From Pseudomonadota bacterium (GTDB lineage Bacteria > Pseudomonadota > Gammaproteobacteria > Burkholderiales > Burkholderiaceae_B): a DNA stretch of 19,345 nucleotides. Made by a program: the position numbers and the translations under genes. Positions 17,174 through 19,345 of the stretch are shown piece after piece (within the stretch, counting starts at the first letter, position 1; each line of letters opens with the position of its first letter). Location of the stretch: the NCBI GenBank assembly GCA_021793095.1, contig JAJYTK010000002.1, forward strand, positions 1 through 19,345, given 5' to 3'. The notes below the pieces were generated by a model, which was given only the letters and a program-made list of their open reading frames with translations, was not told where the DNA came from and did not search any database.

Positions 17174-17656
17174 CTAGATGTGATAAACGTCAATCACCTG
17201 ACGGATATAATCATTTTTGAGCACGATTTTTTTCTTGGTGATTTTGATCTCACCGCTGGCCTTAGACAAGGTCACATAGATCGTCCCAAAATAGCTGTCC
17301 GTCTGACGATAGCGATGATTCATGGTCAAAAAGTTATAGCGGACCTCTGCCTCATCACCGTTTTGGCTGAGCACCTCGATATTGCTCAGGTTGTGGCTGG
17401 TACGTGGCTCGGGCGTTGACGCGCTCGAACGCTCGGTCTGGATACGAAACACGCGATCAACCAAACCGTTTTTATTGGGGTAATAGATCAAAGAGACCTC
17501 AGTCTTGGGGCTCTCGGTAGGCTGATCATCATCACGCCATGAGGGCATCCAGTACTCGACCTCTTCGTCATAGCACTCCAGCCAATCGTCCCATTGCCTG
17601 TCATCCAGGTAACGCGCTTCACGGTAAAGAAAATTACAAATATCCTGATAATCCAT
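17174..17656 (-). CDS. benB: Benzoate 1,2-dioxygenase small (beta) subunit
   Basis: This is the structural beta subunit of the alpha3beta3 ring-hydroxylating oxygenase. It has 160 residues, the usual length, and the NTF2-like fold signature of the family: early LYREARYLDDRQWDDWL, a central RVFRIQTERSSASTPEPRT segment, and a late KKKIVLKNDYI. Only 3 bp separate it from benA, and its ribosome-binding site GGAG is formed by the last codons of benA, so translation of the two subunits is coupled. Confidence 0.96.
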   Translation of the reverse strand: MDYQDICNFLYREARYLDDRQWDDWLECYDEEVEYWMPSWRDDDQPTESPKTEVSLIYYPNKNGLVDRVFRIQTERSSASTPEPRTSHNLSNIEVLSQNGDEAEVRYNFLTMNHRYRQTDSYFGTIYVTLSKASGEIKITKKKIVLKNDYIRQVIDVYHI

Positions 17657-17659
17657 GCC

Positions 17660-19024
17660 TTAGGCTCCTACTTCTTGCTGTTCTGCTTCCAGTAGCTTCT
17701 TTTCTTGTTCGACGGCTGCTTGCATCACATCCAGCCAATACTGGTGCTGGCAAATGTACAGACCTTCGTCTTCACTGCGCTCACCACTGAGCAATGGATT
17801 CATCCCCATCGCCTTAGCATTCTCATCGGGACCTTTAATCCACAACGGTGCACCGCGACTGAGGTCGTTCCACTGTGCAGCACTGCCGCCGTAACCTTCT
17901 TGGCAAGCACGGAATTCTTCTAAATCGTCAGCGGTACCCATACCAGAAACGTTAAAGAAATCCTCATACTGACGCAGGCGGATTTCGCGATTCTCCTCGC
18001 TCTCCCCCTTGGGCCCAAAGCAATAAATAGTGACTTCGGTACGATCCACACTGATGGGGCGCGTCACACGAATCTGGGTGGAGAACTGATCCATCACATA
18101 AACGTTGGGATACAAGCACAGGTTACGTGTTTGGCTGACAATATTTTCTGCCCGCTCTTTACCCAAACGCTCTTCGAGTTGCTCTTTATCGCGATAAACC
18201 GGACGCACCTCAGGGTTCAGGGTTTTGGTCCACAACAAAATATGACCGTAGTTAAATCCATACACACCCCCCTGGCTGCGGCTCCAACCACGCGCATCAA
18301 CTGCCTGGGTACCCCCTTCTTTTCTGCGTTGCATGGTGGCCAAATAGTTCCAGTGCACACTGCTCACGTGGTAACCATCTGCACCGTTTTCCATTTGCAT
18401 CTTCCAGTTCCCCTCGTAGATATAGGAAGAGGTACCGGGTAGGATTTCGATCCCCTCGGGAGACTGATCCGCAATTTGATCCAACACTACCTTGGCCTCC
18501 CCCAAATACTCTTCAAAATCAGGGGCATCTGGGTTCAAGCTACCAAAGAGAAAACCCTTGTAGTTCTTGAACAAAGGCACGCGCGTGAGGTCATGCGAAC
18601 CATTGGTGTTGAACTGTACGGGATACTCTGTTGTGCGCTCGTCTTTGACCTTGAGCAAACGGCCGTCATTACTGAATGTCCAGCCATGGAAAGGACAGGT
18701 AAAGGTACCCCGATTACCTTTGCGGCGGCGGCACAAAGTCGCGCCACGGTGTGCACAGGCATTAATAAAGGCGTGCAGCTCATTATTTTTGTCGCGAGTA
18801 ATCACGATGGGCTGACGGCCAATATGGGTGGTGAAATAATCGTTGACATCAGCAATCTGGCTCTCATGGGCCAAATACACCCACCCGCCCTCGAACAGAT
18901 ACTTCATCTCTAATTCGAACAGGTCAGGGTCAGTGAAAATATCGCGACGGCAACGGTAGATGCCGGCAGATTCATCAATCTGCATCGCATCATTTAAAAC
19001 ATTTTCTACTCTACTGATATGCAT
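17660..19024 (-). CDS. benA: Benzoate 1,2-dioxygenase large (alpha) subunit
   Basis: BenA is the catalytic subunit that dihydroxylates benzoate to the cis-1,2-diol. It has 454 residues, matching BenA. The Rieske centre has C90 and H92 (CAH) and C110 and H113 (CPFH). The mononuclear iron site is in ENGADGYHVSSVH: bridging D216, ligands H219 and H224, and a carboxylate probably at D366 or D367. The ATG has GAGGA six bases upstream. It is preceded by catA, with a 95-bp gap containing a perfect hairpin. Benzoate rather than anthranilate or toluate is favoured by the linked BenD and BenE, but related substrates are possible. Confidence 0.96.
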   Translation of the reverse strand: MHISRVENVLNDAMQIDESAGIYRCRRDIFTDPDLFELEMKYLFEGGWVYLAHESQIADVNDYFTTHIGRQPIVITRDKNNELHAFINACAHRGATLCRRRKGNRGTFTCPFHGWTFSNDGRLLKVKDERTTEYPVQFNTNGSHDLTRVPLFKNYKGFLFGSLNPDAPDFEEYLGEAKVVLDQIADQSPEGIEILPGTSSYIYEGNWKMQMENGADGYHVSSVHWNYLATMQRRKEGGTQAVDARGWSRSQGGVYGFNYGHILLWTKTLNPEVRPVYRDKEQLEERLGKERAENIVSQTRNLCLYPNVYVMDQFSTQIRVTRPISVDRTEVTIYCFGPKGESEENREIRLRQYEDFFNVSGMGTADDLEEFRACQEGYGGSAAQWNDLSRGAPLWIKGPDENAKAMGMNPLLSGERSEDEGLYICQHQYWLDVMQAAVEQEKKLLEAEQQEVGA

Positions 19025-19055
19025 AGCTCGTCCTCTTTTGCATAAGCTCGCGCCC

Positions 19056-19077
19056 GCCAGTGTTAAAAAACACTGGC
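19056..19077 (-). repeat. Perfect hairpin between catA and benA
   Basis: The minus strand reads GCCAGTGTT-TTTT-AACACTGGC, a perfect 9-bp inverted repeat with a 4-nt loop. It is centred in the 95-bp gap between the catA stop and the benA start. No U-tract follows in either direction, so it is not a classic terminator. It may stabilise or process the catA-benABCD message or partially attenuate it; a protein-binding operator is also possible. Confidence 0.7.
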
Positions 19078-19119
19078 AAACGCATCCTAATGGGTGGAAA
19101 TAGAACTCAGACCAGAGCT

Positions 19120-19345
19120 TTAGGCTCCGACTTTACGCTCACGCTCTACGACTTGATTGTCTTCACCATCTACCAATGCGGTGAGATGCACATCAAAGAC
19201 AATTTCTGCAAAGGGCCCGTCTAAACCTTCTGCTTTGATGCTTTCCTCATCCTTGCGCTCGACCATGGGCGGAACCAGACCCTCGCGCGTCGCAAAAGCG
19301 AAATCATCATTCACCAGCGGATCATCTTCGATATTGATTTAGATC
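19120..19345 (-). CDS. catA: Catechol 1,2-dioxygenase, C-terminal fragment cut by the window edge
   Basis: CatA cleaves catechol to cis,cis-muconate with a non-haem Fe(III). About 72 C-terminal residues are visible, with the family pattern DPLVNDDFAFATREGLVPP followed by a beta-strand ending GPFAEIVFDVHLTAL. The catalytic Tyr and His ligands lie upstream, outside the window. In frame just before INIEDDPLV there is a TAA (19339-19341) where the family normally has Gln of TTQI; it is six bases from the edge and is discussed as a finding. Because of this the fragment could be a broken gene, but an edge error is more likely. The position directly before benA fits a joint catA-ben transcript. Confidence 0.85.

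Noticed and set aside
1..19345. GATC at both ends of the window as cloning-site junctions
   Set aside because: A four-base site near each end is easily chance, and nothing else suggests a clone boundary.

Overview
All genes in this window lie on the minus strand. The order scpB-rluB-rimP-nusA-infB, the roughly balanced base composition and the protein variants (a very long, Ala/Lys/Glu-rich IF-2 linker and an RluB with long basic tails) point to a betaproteobacterium of the order Burkholderiales, most likely a low-GC member of Alcaligenaceae. This placement is inferred from gene order and style; no search was run.

Reading in the direction of transcription (right to left): (1) 19345-10175 is a benzoate/catechol degradation cluster: the 3' end of catA, then benA, benB, benC, benD, an AAHS-type MFS aromatic-acid transporter, pcaI, pcaJ, pcaD, catC and benE. 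BenABC and BenD turn benzoate into catechol. CatA opens the ring to cis,cis-muconate. CatC, PcaD and PcaIJ carry muconolactone on to 3-oxoadipyl-CoA. Two unrelated importers (MFS and BenE) sit inside the cluster. The muconate cycloisomerase (CatB), the final thiolase and the regulator are not in the window and may lie beyond its right edge or elsewhere. (2) 10161-7364 holds two tandem, overlapping dynamin-like GTPase genes directly behind benE. They are unrelated to benzoate catabolism and resemble paired bacterial dynamin systems, some of which act in membrane remodelling or phage defence. This is the best candidate here for an undescribed system. (3) 7267-4883 holds scpB (chromosome condensation) and rluB (23S rRNA pseudouridine synthase), with a probable promoter inside the end of the second dynamin gene. 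(4) 4882-1 is the rimP-nusA-infB transcription/translation operon. It is preceded by a strong extended -10 promoter and a short leader ending in a textbook intrinsic terminator whose U-tract ends only 6 nt before the rimP start codon. This looks like an attenuator, possibly one through which NusA controls its own operon.

The left edge cuts infB before its C-terminal domains. The right edge cuts catA, whose last visible codons include an in-frame stop that is probably an edge or sequencing artefact. I saw no tRNA, rRNA, CRISPR array, insertion sequence or integrase.
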